From a virus: DNA of 53,462 nt. Below the pieces are notes generated by a model. It searched no databases. It saw nothing but the letters and a program-made list of their open reading frames with translations, and was not told where the DNA came from. The position numbers were made by a program, and so were the translations under genes. Location: IMG/VR virus record IMGVR_UViG_3300021088_000015, positions 1 through 53,462 of that record; one strand, 5' to 3'. The number at the start of each line of letters is the position of its first letter. The first letter of the stretch is position 1. Below are positions 22,458-29,808 of the stretch, one piece after another.

Positions 22458-23063
22458 ATGGATCTCGCCCAACCACAGGTGGACGGGTTGCAGGATCCAG
22501 AGCAAGAGAATGATGTGCTGCGCGCTTTGCGGCGGCAGGCCGAGGCGCTCAGTGCGCAGATCGAAGATAGTCAGCGCCTTCTCCAGGCCACCCGCCAGCG
22601 GATCGTCATGGCCGAGGCCCACGAACGGCAGCGGCGCGCCCGCTACTACGACACCATCGCCGAGCACGGCAACCCGCCGCCCGACCTGACCGACGCGATC
22701 CGCACCCCCACCAGCTCCGGAGACGACTGGGCGATCTGGGTGCCCCTCGACAAAGGCCGCGGTGAGGTCCTGACGGTCATCGACGGCGGTGGCCGGCCAG
22801 ATGACCCGTACGGGGAGGCCGAGGTGCACCGGCATCTACGCGAGGCCGCGAGCACGACCGCTGGCGTGGGTGAGGAGTTCCGGTTGCGGCTGGCGGACGC
22901 ACCGCCCCCGCTGAAGGCCTACATGCTGGGGCCGGTGACTGATCCGCTGCTCGTGGTCAGCTCCGATATTCCGGTGGCCGAGCGCGGAGCGGCCGCGAGG
23001 TGGCTGATACGGATCGCGAAGGACAGGCAGGCGCGTATAGACATGATTGCCCGCCAGGGGTGA
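22458..23063 (+). CDS. coiled-coil hypothetical protein preceding methyltransferase (201 aa)
   Basis: Begins MDLAQPQVDGLQDPEQENDVL, with a coiled coil at about 15-60 (RALRRQAEALSAQIEDSQRLLQATRQRIVMAEAHERQRRARYYDTIAEHG), then an alpha/beta domain DWAIWVPLDKGRGEVLTVIDGGGRP and PPLKAYMLGPVTDPLLVVSSDIPVAERGAAARWLIRIA. The GTG nine bases earlier is also possible. A weak -10 TAGAAG (22444-22449) would give a leaderless mRNA at ATG 22458. Its stop overlaps the region of the next start. No family recognised. Confidence 0.55.
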   Translation: MDLAQPQVDGLQDPEQENDVLRALRRQAEALSAQIEDSQRLLQATRQRIVMAEAHERQRRARYYDTIAEHGNPPPDLTDAIRTPTSSGDDWAIWVPLDKGRGEVLTVIDGGGRPDDPYGEAEVHRHLREAASTTAGVGEEFRLRLADAPPPLKAYMLGPVTDPLLVVSSDIPVAERGAAARWLIRIAKDRQARIDMIARQG

Positions 23064-23065
23064 CC

Positions 23066-23845
23066 ATGGGCGGCATGGACTCCCACCTCCCGCTCGGCGT
23101 CGACATCTGCCACCCCAGTCCCGCCCGCACCTATGACTACCTGCTCGGCGGTAAGGATAACTATCCGGTAGACCGGGAGGCCGCCGAGGCGGTCATCGCG
23201 GTCTGGCCCGGCATGCGCGACATGGGCCGCGCCGCCCGCGCGTGGGCGATGCGCGTGGTCACCTACCTGGCAGAGCAGGGCGTCGATCAGTACCTGGACA
23301 TCGGGTCCGGTCTCCCGACCGCCGAGAACGTTCACCAGGTCGCGCAGCGCATCAACCCGGCCGCGCGCGTCATGTACGCCGACAACGACCCCATCGTCTT
23401 GGCGCACGGCCGCGCCCTGCTGGCCGAGAACGACCGCACCGAGTACGTCGAGGCCGATGTGCGCGACCCGAAGGTGATCCTGGCCGGCGCGGCGAAACTG
23501 CTCGATTTCAGCCGGCCGGTCGCCCTGATCCTGTCGGTGGTCCTGCACTATGTGCCGGAGGATCCCGCCGAGCTGCTCGCCGCCTACGTCCAGGCGCTCG
23601 CTCCGGGCAGTTTCGTGGCGATCAGCCACAACACCACGCAGGGCATGGCGCCCGAACTACGCGAGTGGGTGGCGGGGGTTTTCCCGTCCGGCTGGTATCC
23701 GAGGACGCCCGACGACATTCTGCGGATCTTCCAGGGGCTCGAGCTGGTGGAGCCGGGCCTGGTCACCATTGAGCAGTGGCGTCCCACGGCGGAGCCTGTG
23801 CCGCTTCAGATGCCGCTGCTGGGCGGTATTGCCCGCGTCGGCTAG
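23066..23845 (+). CDS. SAM-dependent methyltransferase, PF04672 type (259 aa)
   Basis: The actinobacterial PF04672 (DUF574/Methyltransf_19) family: PSPARTYDYLLGGKDNYPVDREAAE (18-41), motif I YLDIGSGLPT (76-85), YADNDPIVLAHGRALL, EYVEADVRDP, and a long C-terminal half with LHYVPEDPAELLAAY. The substrate of this family is unknown. AGGGG precedes ATG 23066; an in-frame GTG six bases earlier overlaps the previous stop. It faces a DUF397/XRE pair and shares a CTAG at its stop with the DUF397 gene. Homologues are usually chromosomal in Streptomyces, so host capture is likely. Confidence 0.85.
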   Translation: MGGMDSHLPLGVDICHPSPARTYDYLLGGKDNYPVDREAAEAVIAVWPGMRDMGRAARAWAMRVVTYLAEQGVDQYLDIGSGLPTAENVHQVAQRINPAARVMYADNDPIVLAHGRALLAENDRTEYVEADVRDPKVILAGAAKLLDFSRPVALILSVVLHYVPEDPAELLAAYVQALAPGSFVAISHNTTQGMAPELREWVAGVFPSGWYPRTPDDILRIFQGLELVEPGLVTIEQWRPTAEPVPLQMPLLGGIARVG

Positions 23846-24027
23846 AGGTCGTGCTGACCTGCTTTGATCTGGGTTAGGAGGCCGCGCCAGGCCTGGGGTG
23901 TCAGGTGCAGGTGCGGGTCGCCGGGGCGTTTGGAGTCGCGCAGGCCTACAGCGCCGCGAAGGGCGCGCGCCTCCGCGCAGTTGCCCTGGTGTTCACTGCG
24001 GGTGCTCTTGCGCCATTGTGGCTGCAT
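23842..24027 (-). CDS. DUF397-domain protein (61 aa)
   Basis: MQPQWRKSTRSEHQGNCAEARALRGAVGLRDSKRPGDPHLHLTPQAWRGLLTQI has the DUF397 signature (W-KS-S-GNC-E-A...V-LRDSK-P....L..... W..L). In Streptomyces such proteins pair with Scr1/WhiJ-type regulators and may sequester them. The stop TAG overlaps the methyltransferase stop through a shared CTAG. The start overlaps the upstream regulator by 35 bases, so the two are co-translated. Confidence 0.86.
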   Translation of the reverse strand: MQPQWRKSTRSEHQGNCAEARALRGAVGLRDSKRPGDPHLHLTPQAWRGLLTQIKAGQHDL

Positions 24028-24901
24028 ATGCTCTGTCTCTCGCGGAGCGGAGGTCCGCCATCACGGCGGATATCAGTCTGATCGTATCCAGGCCCTTCGC
24101 GCCTGCGACGACCAATGTCTCAAACGTGAACCGGAAACGGTTCAGCGCGGCGTCCTCTTCAACCCAGATGGGGCCGCCGGTCGTCTCCAGGTAGCCTGCC
24201 TGCGGGCCCAGGAACTCCGGAAACGTCATCAGCACGAACGGCCCCGTTCCGGGCAGGGCGCCTGCCGAGAACGGCACGATGATGAGTTTCACCCGGCCGA
24301 GGCGGGCCATTTTGTCGAGGTGCCCGAGCTGCTGAAGCATCACGTCGTACCCGCCGACGAGGTTGCGCAGTGCGGCCTCGCCGAGCACGACCCACAGGTC
24401 AACCGGGTCGGTGGTGTCGGTGATCAGCTGCGACTGCCGTTCCTGGCGGACCGCGGCGAGCAGCTCGATCTCCTCGTCCGGCACATCTGGGCGTCGGCCG
24501 CGCATGAGGGCGCGGGCGTAGGCGGGGGTCTGGAGCAGCCCGGGGACGACGCTGGGCTCATAGTTCTGGATCTTGGATGCGGCGGCTTCCAGGCCGATGT
24601 AGGTGGAGTACTGGTCGCTCACGCCCCGGTAGGCGAACCACCAGCCGCGTTGGCGTGCTTCGCGGGCGATGCCGAGCAGCTCTTCGCGGCGCGGGTCGGT
24701 GACGCCGTAGAGGTCTAGGAGTGTGGCGACGTCGCTGATCTCGGGTAGCCGCCATTCGTTGCGTTCGGCTCTCGTCAGTTTCGAGGGGTGCCAGTTGAGG
24801 CGTTTGGCGACCTGTGTGACGGTCTGGCCGCTGTCCTCGCGCAGGGTGCGGAGTTCGATGGAGAGCAGGCGGCGGCGCACGGTGGGGCTGCGTCTGTGCA
24901 T
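23993..24901 (-). CDS. Scr1-family XRE regulator with DUF5753 (302 aa)
   Basis: N-terminal HTH (LRTLREDSGQTVTQVAKRLNWHPSKLTRAERNEWRLPEISDVATLLDLYGV) followed by a DUF5753 effector domain with YIGLEAAASKIQNYEPSVVPGLLQTPAYARAL, ERQSQLI and a long C-terminal helix-sheet segment. These regulators pair with DUF397 proteins. ATG 24901 has GGAGG upstream. Together with DUF397 it forms a two-gene unit like WhiJ-type developmental switches; here it probably senses or alters host differentiation or prophage state. Confidence 0.87.
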   Translation of the reverse strand: MHRRSPTVRRRLLSIELRTLREDSGQTVTQVAKRLNWHPSKLTRAERNEWRLPEISDVATLLDLYGVTDPRREELLGIAREARQRGWWFAYRGVSDQYSTYIGLEAAASKIQNYEPSVVPGLLQTPAYARALMRGRRPDVPDEEIELLAAVRQERQSQLITDTTDPVDLWVVLGEAALRNLVGGYDVMLQQLGHLDKMARLGRVKLIIVPFSAGALPGTGPFVLMTFPEFLGPQAGYLETTGGPIWVEEDAALNRFRFTFETLVVAGAKGLDTIRLISAVMADLRSARDRAYAATMAQEHPQ

Positions 24902-25232
24902 CTGGGCCTCCGTGCGCAATTTCGTAACTCCGGGCTTGTGTAGGTATTGCAGATTCTGTAGGCAAGCGGCAGTCTGGTCAAGCGCCAAGCACGGGGTTGG
25001 TGCGCCGAGCCAACGGGGGGTCGGCTAGCAAGAGGAGGGGCGCGGCGGGTGGACTCTCGCGAGATCCATCCCTGGCCGGAAACCCGCCGCGCCCTCTCCA
25101 ATCTAGCTGGCCACCTGATCGTGTTCCCGGGGAGGTAGGAAAGTACCGTCCCGCAAGCGGCTGCCCGGTATCGGCCGGGCATGCGACCCTGGACACCACC
25201 CCCTACCTCCCACGCTCCGCCAGGAGGCCGCC
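24902..25232. other. intergenic 331 bp between regulator and integrase
   Basis: No coding frame seen. It holds the perfect 13-bp inverted repeat at 25038-25050 and 25082-25094 and an inner TCTCGCGAGA (25055-25064), described separately. Both flanking genes read away from it, so their promoters should lie here, and the phage attachment site could lie here too, as is common next to serine integrases. Confidence 0.5.
25038..25094. repeat. 13-bp inverted repeat with inner palindrome, attP or regulatory candidate
   Basis: GGGCGCGGCGGGT (25038-25050) and its complement (25082-25094) enclose TCTCGCGAGA (25055-25064). A terminator is not expected because both neighbouring genes diverge from here. 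Large serine integrases use a roughly 50-bp attP with imperfect inverted arms, so it is a candidate attP; a regulator operator is the alternative. Confidence 0.45.
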
Positions 25233-26828
25233 GTGCCCCCCCAGCTCACCGCCGACCCCATCCCCACCATCGGCTACATCCGCGTCTCGATGGCCCGCGA
25301 GGAGATGATCTCGCCCGCGATTCAGCGGTCCGCGATCGAGGAATGGGCGCGGCGGACCGGCCGGCAGATCGTCCTCTGGATCGAGGACCTCGACCTAAGC
25401 GGCCGCAATTTCCGCCGCAAGGTGATGGGGGGCATCGAGCGCCTGGAGGCGGGGGAGGCGCGTGAGATCGCCTGCTACCGGTACGACCGGTGGGGCCGAA
25501 ACGCGTTCGAGAGCCTGGCCAACATCGCCCGGGTGGAGCAGGCCGGCGGACACGTCCAGTCCGCCACCGAGCCGATGGACGCCGAAACGGCCATCGGCAA
25601 GTACAACCGTTTGAACGCGTTGGGTTTGGCGGAAATGCAGTCCGACATCATCTCGGACAACTGGAAGGCAGCCCTCGCCAACCGGATCGGCCGCCAGATT
25701 CACCCGTCCGGCGCTGCGCAGTTCGGGTATCTACGACTCGGCAGGGTCCGCTCCGAGGACGATCCGACCCGGTTTCGCAGGGATCGCGACGACGCAGCGG
25801 GGGAGCGGTACGAAGCCGATTACGCCGGCGGGGCCGCCGATGTGCTGATCGGCATGTACGACCGGTACATCACCGAGCAGAAGGGGTTTAGGAAGATCGC
25901 GGTCTGGCTCAACGCCCGCGGTATCCTCAACACCCGCGGCGCCCCCTGGTCCGACGTCACCGTCCGGAACGTGCTCGACTCCGGGTTCGGGGCCGGGTAT
26001 CTGCGGATCCACGACAAGGATTGCAAGTGCGGGAAGCCCTCGAGCTGCCGGAAGCGGGAGTACGTTCCCGGCGCGCACGAGCCGATCCTGGACGAGCCGA
26101 CCTGGCAGGCCTACCTCGCGCTCCGGGCCCGCCGCCGGAACCTCCCGCCCCGCTCCCGTTACGCCGCCTACCCGCTTACCTCCCTGATCCTGTGCGGGCA
26201 CTGCTGCTCCGGCATGTCCGCGCAGAACGCGTCGTACGTGCCCGGCCACACCTACCGGTGTACGAGATGGAAGCAGTACGGCGGCGACACCCCGGGCGGC
26301 TGCCGAGGGGTGTTCCCGCAGCGCCTCCGGGTTGAGGCCGCCGTGCGGGCCCGGCTGGCGGAGTGGGCCGATGAGATCGACGGGCGCACTGCCGTGCGGG
26401 AGGCGAAGGCCGCGGTGCGGGTCCCCGCCGCCATCGACCGGGACCGGATCGCCCGCGCCCTCGTGGCCACTGACGCGGCGCTGACCCGGCTGGCCGTCAC
26501 CAACGCCGTCGACCCGATGCCGGAGGGCGTGTATAAGGCGGCCCGCGCCGAGCTGCTCGCCAAACGCACCCAGGCCGAGGCCGAGCTCGAGGCCGCGCCG
26601 GCCGAAGACGCCCCCGCCGTCGACTACCTGCCGATCGTCCGCAGCATCCTGGAAGGCTGGGATTTGTGGCCTGCAGGTCAGGTCCGGGACATGCTGGCGA
26701 AGGTGATCCGCCACGTGAAGGTGTCCCGCCAGCCGGGCGTGCCGACCAAGAGCCGTCACCCTCCGCTCGTGGATGTCACCCCGGTGTGGGAGCCGTGCGA
26801 TTGCGTGGCCTGCGAGCGGGTGCGCTGA
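25233..26828 (+). CDS. large serine integrase (531 aa)
   Basis: Catalyses site-specific integration and, with a directionality factor, excision. Resolvase domain 12-150 with nucleophile Ser19 (GYIRVSMAREEMISPAIQ) and CYRYDRWGRN (81-90). Recombinase domain follows with FGYLRLG and VWLNARGILNTRGAPWSDVTVRNVL. Zinc ribbon at C321, C324, C343, C357 (LILCGHCCSG). An additional Cys cluster (C264, C266, C272) lies just before it. GTG 25233 has AGGAGG six bases upstream. No tyrosine integrase is present. Confidence 0.95.
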   Translation: MPPQLTADPIPTIGYIRVSMAREEMISPAIQRSAIEEWARRTGRQIVLWIEDLDLSGRNFRRKVMGGIERLEAGEAREIACYRYDRWGRNAFESLANIARVEQAGGHVQSATEPMDAETAIGKYNRLNALGLAEMQSDIISDNWKAALANRIGRQIHPSGAAQFGYLRLGRVRSEDDPTRFRRDRDDAAGERYEADYAGGAADVLIGMYDRYITEQKGFRKIAVWLNARGILNTRGAPWSDVTVRNVLDSGFGAGYLRIHDKDCKCGKPSSCRKREYVPGAHEPILDEPTWQAYLALRARRRNLPPRSRYAAYPLTSLILCGHCCSGMSAQNASYVPGHTYRCTRWKQYGGDTPGGCRGVFPQRLRVEAAVRARLAEWADEIDGRTAVREAKAAVRVPAAIDRDRIARALVATDAALTRLAVTNAVDPMPEGVYKAARAELLAKRTQAEAELEAAPAEDAPAVDYLPIVRSILEGWDLWPAGQVRDMLAKVIRHVKVSRQPGVPTKSRHPPLVDVTPVWEPCDCVACERVR

Positions 26829-27100
26829 TCCGGATCGTTCCGTATCGTTCCGTCTTGTTCAGTTCCGTTCACCTTTGGCGAAACCGCAGGTCACAGCGAG
26901 TGTCCTTTACAGAAGACGCGAGTCGGGAAGTTTCGTAAAACAAGTCTGCGCGAGTCCTACGCCAAGGGCGAGCTGGACGTGACGACCCTGGACGGCTAGG
27001 GCCCGATCCGCCCGGAAGATGTGAGATTCGCCGGGGATGCGTCCGGGAAGTAGGGCACCCTGCAATCGGGACTCTTTACGTCCCGGAGAGCCGGCGCACC
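26829..27100. other. post-integrase gap with tandem repeats and an orphan coding tail
   Basis: Tandem 10-mers ATCGTTCCGT (26834-26843, 26844-26853) and two further partial copies lie in an AT-richer stretch. From 26946 to the TAG at 26999, one frame reads LRESYAKGELDVTTLDG with G or C at all 17 third positions, as in high-GC genes, but has no start. It may be the 3' end of a host gene carried at the attachment site (see finding). Rest is unassigned. Confidence 0.4.
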
Positions 27101-27274
27101 GTGCTGATCGCACTGTACGAGCTCAACGCGTTCCAGGTGTCCGCGGTGGTGTGGATCAGCTGGAGCCTGGCCAGGGCGGCGTATGACGTCCTGGCCTTGG
27201 TGCGCGCCTGGTGTAGGTGGCGGCGTCGGCCGCGGGTGGTCCGGCGTGTCGGGTCGCCGCCGCCCGGCTGCTAG
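27101..27274 (+). CDS. 57-aa small membrane-like protein
   Basis: GTG 27101 opens MLIALYELNAFQVSAVVWISWSLARAAYDVLALVRAW and a basic tail. One hydrophobic helix is likely. GGAG 13 bases upstream is rather far. It is followed at once by a terminator (27262-27280), whose left arm overlaps the gene's last codons. Function unknown. Confidence 0.42.
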   Translation: MLIALYELNAFQVSAVVWISWSLARAAYDVLALVRAWCRWRRRPRVVRRVGSPPPGC

Positions 27275-27280
27275 CCGGGC
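27262..27280. terminator. 8-bp stem terminator between converging genes
   Basis: GCCCGGCT-GCT-AGCCGGGC (27262-27269, 27273-27280) stands between the 57-aa gene and the leftward 27287 gene. No T-run; typical for high-GC actinomycete hairpin terminators. Confidence 0.55.
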
Positions 27281-27286
27281 TGCTCG

Positions 27287-27472
27287 TCAGCGGCCATCGT
27301 CGCCCCCCAACCGCCGAGCCTGATCGTGCATGCGCCGGGCAACCGATGCCTCGGTCCGGTCGATGAGCCCGTGAAGTGCGAGCGTGTTCGACAGGTAGAG
27401 AACGGTGTCCTCTAGCTCCTTCACGCGCAGGCGCAGGGCTTCGTTCGGGTCGTCGGCTTCGTCAGCGGCCAT
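27287..27472 (-). CDS. small coiled-coil protein (61 aa)
   Basis: MAADEADDPNEALRLRVKELEDTVLYLSNTLALHGLIDRTEASVARRMHDQARRL: heptad pattern in residues 10-40. Last gene of a leftward set of four short coupled genes. Function unknown. Confidence 0.55.
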   Translation of the reverse strand: MAADEADDPNEALRLRVKELEDTVLYLSNTLALHGLIDRTEASVARRMHDQARRLGGDDGR

Positions 27473-27707
27473 CGTTGCTCATCGGTTCATCCCACGTCAG
27501 GTCCAGCCTGAGCGTCCGCTGCACCCGTTGGGCGTGTGGCGCGTGCGGGTCTGTGGGGTCGTAGACCAGCACGGGCGGGCTGCTGTTGATGTTCCACGAA
27601 TAGCCGGTGGGGTCCTCGGCAACCAGATCGCTGCTGGTGCCGTCGACGAACTCGACGCTCACCTTGACGCGCTTCGCAGCCAGGCTGCGCTGCTCCTGCT
27701 CAGGCAT
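27462..27707 (-). CDS. small hypothetical protein (81 aa)
   Basis: ATG 27707 has AAGGAGG seven bases upstream. MPEQEQRSLAAKRVKVSVEFVDGTSSDLVAEDPTGYSWNINSSPPVLVYDPTDPHAPHAQRV. A beta-rich small domain. Overlaps the next gene by 11 bases. No family recognised. Confidence 0.6.
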   Translation of the reverse strand: MPEQEQRSLAAKRVKVSVEFVDGTSSDLVAEDPTGYSWNINSSPPVLVYDPTDPHAPHAQRVQRTLRLDLTWDEPMSNDGR

Positions 27708-28017
27708 CGTCGCCCTCCTTGGGACTTCCCGTCGCGCTCTCCAGCTCCGCAACGCGCGCGGCCAGCAGATCCCGTTCTGCCGTCATCTCACCGAGCTCCT
27801 TGCTCCAGCCTCGGAGCGTGGGGCGGATCTCCTCGTCCACAACCGCCGTCGCCACGCCGATCCACCTGGCCCGATCCTCGTCCGTGATTGCTGGCGGATA
27901 GGTGAGACCGGAGTCGAAGTCGCGCCTATCGCGGCCGGACCATTTCGACCACATCACCGCAGCCATGCCGTTACGCAGGCCGGTCAAGGGAAGTTCGACG
28001 CCGTCGCGGTCAGGCAT
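27700..28017 (-). CDS. hypothetical protein with C-terminal coiled coil (105 aa)
   Basis: ATG 28017 follows GGAGAG. MPDRDGVELPLTGLRNGMAAVMWSKWSGRDRRDFDSGLTYPP is followed by DRARWIGVATAVVDEEIRP and a coiled coil (LGEMTAERDLLAARVAELESA). Its ends overlap both neighbours, so translation is coupled in this four-gene unit. Confidence 0.6.
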   Translation of the reverse strand: MPDRDGVELPLTGLRNGMAAVMWSKWSGRDRRDFDSGLTYPPAITDEDRARWIGVATAVVDEEIRPTLRGWSKELGEMTAERDLLAARVAELESATGSPKEGDDA

Positions 28018-28243
28018 CGTCGCTCTCCTTCTCGTCGCGGAGCTGCGCGACGTGTTCCCGGCTGTATGCCGAGCGTCTGCTGACCTCTGCGAGCACGCCG
28101 CGCTGCGGTGGCTGGCCGTGGGTCTCGGGGAACGCGTCGCGGATCGCGGCGTGCAGCTGGTCACGGATCTTGGCGGCCTGCTGGTTGACCTGGTCGAGCT
28201 CGTCGCGGAGTCGTTCGATCCGGATGTAGCGGGCTTCGTCCAT
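28010..28243 (-). CDS. small coiled-coil protein, first gene of leftward unit (77 aa)
   Basis: ATG 28243, MDEARYIRIERLRDELDQVNQQAAKIRDQLHAAIRDAFPE, then ETHGQPPQRGVLAEVSRRSAYSREHVAQLRDE. The C-terminal half has an HTH-like look (VSRRSAYSREHVAQLRD). It is divergent from the MerR-like gene at 28358 and shares the operator region with it. Function unknown. Confidence 0.6.
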   Translation of the reverse strand: MDEARYIRIERLRDELDQVNQQAAKIRDQLHAAIRDAFPETHGQPPQRGVLAEVSRRSAYSREHVAQLRDEKESDDA

Positions 28244-28277
28244 GAGGCAAGCGTACACCGGGTTTACGGATTTACTT

Positions 28278-28318
28278 TGCCAACCTACTTGTCATTGCCA
28301 ACCGGGTTGGCATATGCT
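28278..28318 (+). promoter_or_regulatory. promoter with two tandem palindromic operators
   Basis: -35 TTGTCA (28289-28294), 18-bp spacer, -10 TATGCT (28313-28318). The spacer is a perfect 17-bp palindrome TGCCAACCGGGTTGGCA (28296-28312). A second, imperfect copy begins with TGCCAACC at 28278, 18 bp away. Transcription would start about 28325 and give a 33-nt leader with GAGGGAG before ATG 28358. The leftward unit at 28243 must be driven from the same region. Confidence 0.62.
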
Positions 28319-28357
28319 CATGACATGAGCACGGCAGCCACCACCGAGGGAGCCACG

Positions 28358-28867
28358 ATGAACGCCAGCACCGCAGCCGCCAAGGCCGGAGTCACCGTCG
28401 CGACGATCCGCCTCTGGTGCCGCGCCGGCGTCGTCTCCGCCCGCAAGACCACCGGGCAGTGGGTCATCGACAGCCGCTCCCTCGCCCACCGCATCGCCCT
28501 CGGCCGCAAGCCCGTCCCCGCCCCGCTGGTCACCACGGCCGCCGCCCCCGCGATCGCCGACATCGAGACGGCCGCCCGCGCCTACGACCAGGCCCGCCTC
28601 GACACCAACGCCGCCGCCCGGGTGAAGCGCAACGCCGAGAAGGTCCTCAAGCGCACCCCGGACGGGGTGTACGGCTCGGTGACGGTGGAGCGGTTCGAGA
28701 GCAGCCGCCAGGTCGCCGACCTGGACGCCATCCAGGCCCTGCTCGACTTGCACGGTCTCGGTGAGATGCCGATGAAGACCTGCGCCCCGTCGCTCACCCT
28801 CACCTTCGCCGCTGAGGCGACCGGTACCCCGGCCGCTCCCGCCATGGAACTCGCCCACGCCGCCTGA
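28358..28867 (+). CDS. MerR/AlpA-like HTH protein (169 aa)
   Basis: Begins MNASTAAAKAGVTVATIRLWCRAGVVSARKTTGQWVIDSRSLAHRIALGRKP: a small winged HTH, followed by helical ETAARAYDQARLDTNAAARVKRNAEKVLKRTPDGVYGSVTVERFE and a hydrophobic end. ATG 28358 has GAGGGAG at correct spacing; the in-frame ATG at 28325 would be leaderless. It is likely to bind its own operators (28278-28312), inferred from position. Similar genes occur in Streptomyces integrative elements. Confidence 0.68.
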   Translation: MNASTAAAKAGVTVATIRLWCRAGVVSARKTTGQWVIDSRSLAHRIALGRKPVPAPLVTTAAAPAIADIETAARAYDQARLDTNAAARVKRNAEKVLKRTPDGVYGSVTVERFESSRQVADLDAIQALLDLHGLGEMPMKTCAPSLTLTFAAEATGTPAAPAMELAHAA

Positions 28868-28911
28868 CCGACCGACTACCGTTTCCCCCGCCCACTCCCG
28901 AAGGAGTCGCT

Positions 28912-29340
28912 GTGATCTTCCATGACCCCATCTACGAACACGCCCTGAAAGACCGCGACTGGGCCCCCGCCGGTGGCACGTCCATGAACCGGGCGCGCGA
29001 CCTCAACGACGATCTGACCCGCCGGTTCACGGTCGCGCTCCGCGAGGCAGTCGACGCCGAGCCGGGCATGCACGGCAGCTGGGACGGCAGCCTCCCGTGG
29101 GTGTGGGTCGACGGCGACGAGCTCGGAGGCTGGTGGATCGGCCACGGGATATCCCACGAAATAGAGGCAGCCGAGGACGACCTGAAGACGTTCTTGTGGG
29201 CGGATTACGTCACCGACGCCGAGCCCCCCGTCGAACGGCCAAGGGCAATCAACGTGACCTTGGCTGGGCCTGGGGCGCGGGACGAGACCCGGCTGGCCCG
29301 GATGGTCGTGGAAGCGCTGCGCCCGTACGTACCGAAGTGA
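28912..29340 (+). CDS. hypothetical protein (142 aa)
   Basis: GTG 28912 has AAGGAG upstream. MIFHDPIYEHALKDRDWAPAGGTSMNRARDLNDDLTRRFTVALREAVDAEPG, then LPWVWVDGDELGGWWIGHGISHEIEAAEDDLKTFLWADYVTDAEPP and a C-terminal helix. The central DGDELGGWW is acidic and aromatic. No family recognised. It ends at the terminator 29364-29409. Confidence 0.6.
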   Translation: MIFHDPIYEHALKDRDWAPAGGTSMNRARDLNDDLTRRFTVALREAVDAEPGMHGSWDGSLPWVWVDGDELGGWWIGHGISHEIEAAEDDLKTFLWADYVTDAEPPVERPRAINVTLAGPGARDETRLARMVVEALRPYVPK

Positions 29341-29363
29341 CCGCCGCCTGACCCCTTCGCACA

Positions 29364-29409
29364 GCGAAGCGCCCCGTACCTCCCGAAGCGGAGATGCGGG
29401 GCGCTTCGC
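29364..29409. terminator. 12-bp stem bidirectional terminator
   Basis: GCGAAGCGCCCC (29364-29375) pairs with GGGGCGCTTCGC (29398-29409). It separates the rightward 28912 gene from the leftward GntR gene, so it can serve both strands. Confidence 0.65.
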
Positions 29410-29410
29410 G

Positions 29411-29653
29411 TCAGCCGTCGGCGGGCGGCTGCCGTACGTACACGCCCATCCCGCGCACCGTCTCGACGAGGCCCTCTTCTTTGAGGATCTGCACGGCCTT
29501 GCGGAGCGTGTCCCTGGCCACCTCGAACTCCGCCTCCATTTGGACAATGGACGGGATTGCGCGGCCGGGCGGGATCTGCCCTGAGGTGATGCGCTGCCGG
29601 AGGATAGCCGCCACCTGCCGGTACGGCGGAACCGGCCCCTCCCTGTCGATCAT
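29411..29653 (-). CDS. GntR-family regulator, copy A (80 aa)
   Basis: MIDREGPVPPYRQVAAILRQRITSGQIPPGRAIPSIVQMEAEFEVARDTLRKAVQILKEEGLVETVRGMGVYVR is a complete GntR winged helix, without a ligand-binding domain. Short GntR proteins of this kind (KorSA type) repress replication/transfer genes in pSAM2-like elements. Start ATG 29653; upstream open frame ignored. A paralogue follows at 29809. Candidate sites are GGGGTAGTA at 29701 and 29721. Confidence 0.85.
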   Translation of the reverse strand: MIDREGPVPPYRQVAAILRQRITSGQIPPGRAIPSIVQMEAEFEVARDTLRKAVQILKEEGLVETVRGMGVYVRQPPADG

Positions 29654-29700
29654 GGCACAGACCCTAGGCGGGTATGGACGGGCAACCATAGCTAGCCCTG

Positions 29701-29729
29701 GGGGTAGTAGAGGGTGGACGGGGGTAGTA
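29701..29729. repeat. GGGGTAGTA direct repeats, 20 bp apart
   Basis: GGGGTAGTA occurs at 29701-29709 and 29721-29729, upstream of GntR copy A. Two-turn spacing suits a dimeric repressor pair; inferred operator. Confidence 0.45.
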
Positions 29730-29752
29730 CACCGGCCCTACGCTGCGGCCTG

Positions 29753-29802
29753 GGCGGGTGCGCTGCTGGCGACATCTGGCCGGGAAGCCCGGCGCACCCG
29801 CC
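29753..29802. terminator. 11-bp stem terminator behind GntR copy B
   Basis: GGCGGGTGCGC (29753-29763) pairs perfectly with GCGCACCCGCC (29792-29802), with an inner CCGGG-AAG-CCCGG. It lies just after the leftward gene stop at 29809. Confidence 0.6.
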
Positions 29803-29808
29803 GTGCGG

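Noticed and set aside
28325-28357. Leaderless start ATG 28325 for the MerR-like gene
   Set aside because: The downstream ATG 28358 has a strong GAGGGAG and begins at the conserved HTH.
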